From the NCBI GenBank assembly GCA_024167805.1, contig CP099988.1:2355001-2419000 (forward strand): a DNA stretch of 64,000 bases, read 5' to 3'. Source of the DNA: Methanobacterium sp. ERen5 (GTDB lineage: Archaea; Methanobacteriota; Methanobacteria; Methanobacteriales; Methanobacteriaceae). Shown in pieces: positions 63,111 to 64,000 of this stretch (its first letter is position 1; each line of letters opens with the position of its first letter). A model generated the notes under the pieces. That model saw only the letters and a program-made list of their open reading frames with translations, was not told where the DNA came from and searched no databases. The position numbers were made by a program, and so were the translations under genes.

Positions 63111-63300
63111 GATAGCTAACGCTAACTTGAAGAATTATCGAGTTAAATTAGTAATAAACCAATGATGGATTTGATGTTCGTAATTTCTAGTTTTAAATTA
63201 TAGCTAACGAAGTCTGATGATTTTCATGCTATATTAATTACCAAACTCTCCCAGTAGAAATTTAATCATTGATATATTTTTTAAAGATAGCTAACGCTAA
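63111..63300. promoter_or_regulatory. three regularly spaced operator motifs before the ABC operon
   Basis: TAGCTAACG occurs at 63113, 63200 and 63288, spacing 87 and 88 bases. The outer two share the longer GATAGCTAACGCTAA. They lie between the PadR gene and the ABC ATPase and probably bind a regulator; PadR is the obvious candidate. Confidence 0.7.
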
Positions 63301-63346
63301 TTAGGTTAATTATAGATTAATTTGTAATAAAATCGGTTTTATAGAT

Positions 63347-63861
63347 CTATTCTAAAGTTTCGTAAATTTCATTAAGCCTTTCTTTCAACCTTGTTATTCT
63401 CTCCTTTTCAGCATTGAGTTTTTCTGTTTTAATATCCTCCAAATAGGATACATCATTTTCCATTTCAGCTAAAATGTTTTTTATTGACCACACTTTTCGA
63501 ATATTTTCTTCATGATTATCTTCTTTAAAACGTCCCAATAGTTTAGAGTTAAGCTTTCGTCCATTTTCTGTCAGATCATATTGTCCCTTTGAATTTTTGA
63601 CAATTATATCTTCAGCGACCATTTTTTTAGCATGGGATATACGGAACCTGGCAAAGGCCCTGCATTTTTGTAAGGACCATTTGGACTAACAGTATGAGCT
63701 TGGACAGCTTCCATAATCTCAGCACCATTAGTTAGTCCATTTTCATCTAATACATGCATTATCCACATTCTTAGGCCACCTAATTTTTGCATTCCTCTAA
63801 TAGTATCATGACAAGGATCATAAATCTCATGGTCATGAAATTTGTCATTATTTTCTACCAT
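63347..63861 (-). pseudogene. PadR family regulator, one frameshift
   Basis: First frame: a His/Asp-rich head, then GLRMWIMHVLDENGLTNGAE and LPGSVYPMLKKW, the PadR winged helix. One A added to the coding A7 run at 63622-63628 gives YPMLKKMVAEDIIVKNSKGQ and the rest, with a long C-terminal coiled coil. About 171 residues. ATG 63861 is chosen; TTG 63879 is inside the GGAGG region. Regulator of the ABC exporter downstream. Confidence 0.88.
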
Positions 63862-63879
63862 ACTTTCATTTTCCTCCAA

Positions 63880-63910
63880 ATCAATTAATTGATATAACTC
63901 AAATATTTGA
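63880..63910. promoter_or_regulatory. two palindromes before padR
   Basis: ATCAATTAATTGAT (63880-63893) and TCAAATATTTGA (63899-63910) are perfect palindromes directly upstream of the padR start. A further TTGATATCAA lies near 63979. Likely autoregulatory operators; inference. Confidence 0.5.
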
Positions 63911-64000
63911 TATTAAGAAATGAATTAAACAACGTTTTGAGCGTATTATAAATAATTTATTGATAAATTATTCAATTACTTGATATCAAATACTTGTAAT

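Noticed and set aside
1..64000. tRNA, rRNA or riboswitch genes
   Set aside because: I looked for the GGTTCGA-type arm and long GC-rich structured stretches and found none.

Overview
This window looks like a piece of a methanogenic archaeon of the order Methanobacteriales, most likely Methanobacterium or a close relative. The support is: an archaeal membrane-anchored LonB protease, four large adhesin-like beta-helix proteins, methanogen-typical small families (DUF2769, DUF2284, DUF3892, DUF5518), an iron-sulfur flavoprotein, A+T-rich DNA with TATA-like promoters, GGAGGTGAT-type ribosome binding sites, and frequent TTG starts. No rRNA, tRNA or CRISPR array was found.

Layout. 1-9 kb: a MarR-MATE efflux operon with a twin-palindrome operator, small membrane proteins with a winged-helix regulator, a MacB-type ABC exporter, and a multi-PAS histidine kinase split by one frameshift. 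9-15 kb: a DUF3892 protein and its decayed copy, a large adhesin, and a PQQ-propeller surface protein interrupted by one stop codon. 15-18 kb: an ArsR regulator and lonB. 18-24 kb: small secreted proteins (one chagasin-like protease inhibitor) mixed with decayed genes, then a NERD-domain membrane protein. 25-32 kb: two more adhesins around a broken secreted protein. 32.3-33.5 kb: a complete IS element with 18-bp inverted repeats. 33.8-42.1 kb: an accessory block with TetR, SAM methyltransferase, alpha/beta hydrolase, MBL-fold hydrolase, DUF2284 protein, MFS transporter, MarR and an Mrp-type ATPase, with two conspicuous operator arrays. 42.3-44.4 kb: a fourth adhesin. 46-55 kb: an AAA ATPase behind a 47-bp tandem repeat, an iron-sulfur flavoprotein, a MarR-MFS-MBL operon, a DUF2769 protein, a hydrolase and a DUF4041/T5orf172 protein. 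55-60.4 kb: zinc-ribbon proteins, including a very large TPR/beta-propeller/J-domain/zinc-ribbon protein. 60.9-64 kb: a PadR-regulated ABC-2 exporter operon.

How it fits together. The recurring theme is the cell envelope and its contacts: adhesins, secreted inhibitors, membrane proteases and several drug-efflux systems, each next to its own MarR, TetR or PadR regulator. Operator-like repeats can be read directly in front of most of these.

Main caution. About fifteen reading-frame breaks are a single missing base in a run of five to seven A or T, with clear coding sequence on both sides. This pattern suggests homopolymer under-calling in the assembly more than decay. Such genes are given here as one feature spanning the break and labelled pseudogene only formally. 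A few loci (18.5-19.6, 14.9-15.2, 20.7-21.5 kb) carry mixed lesions and do look like real decay.
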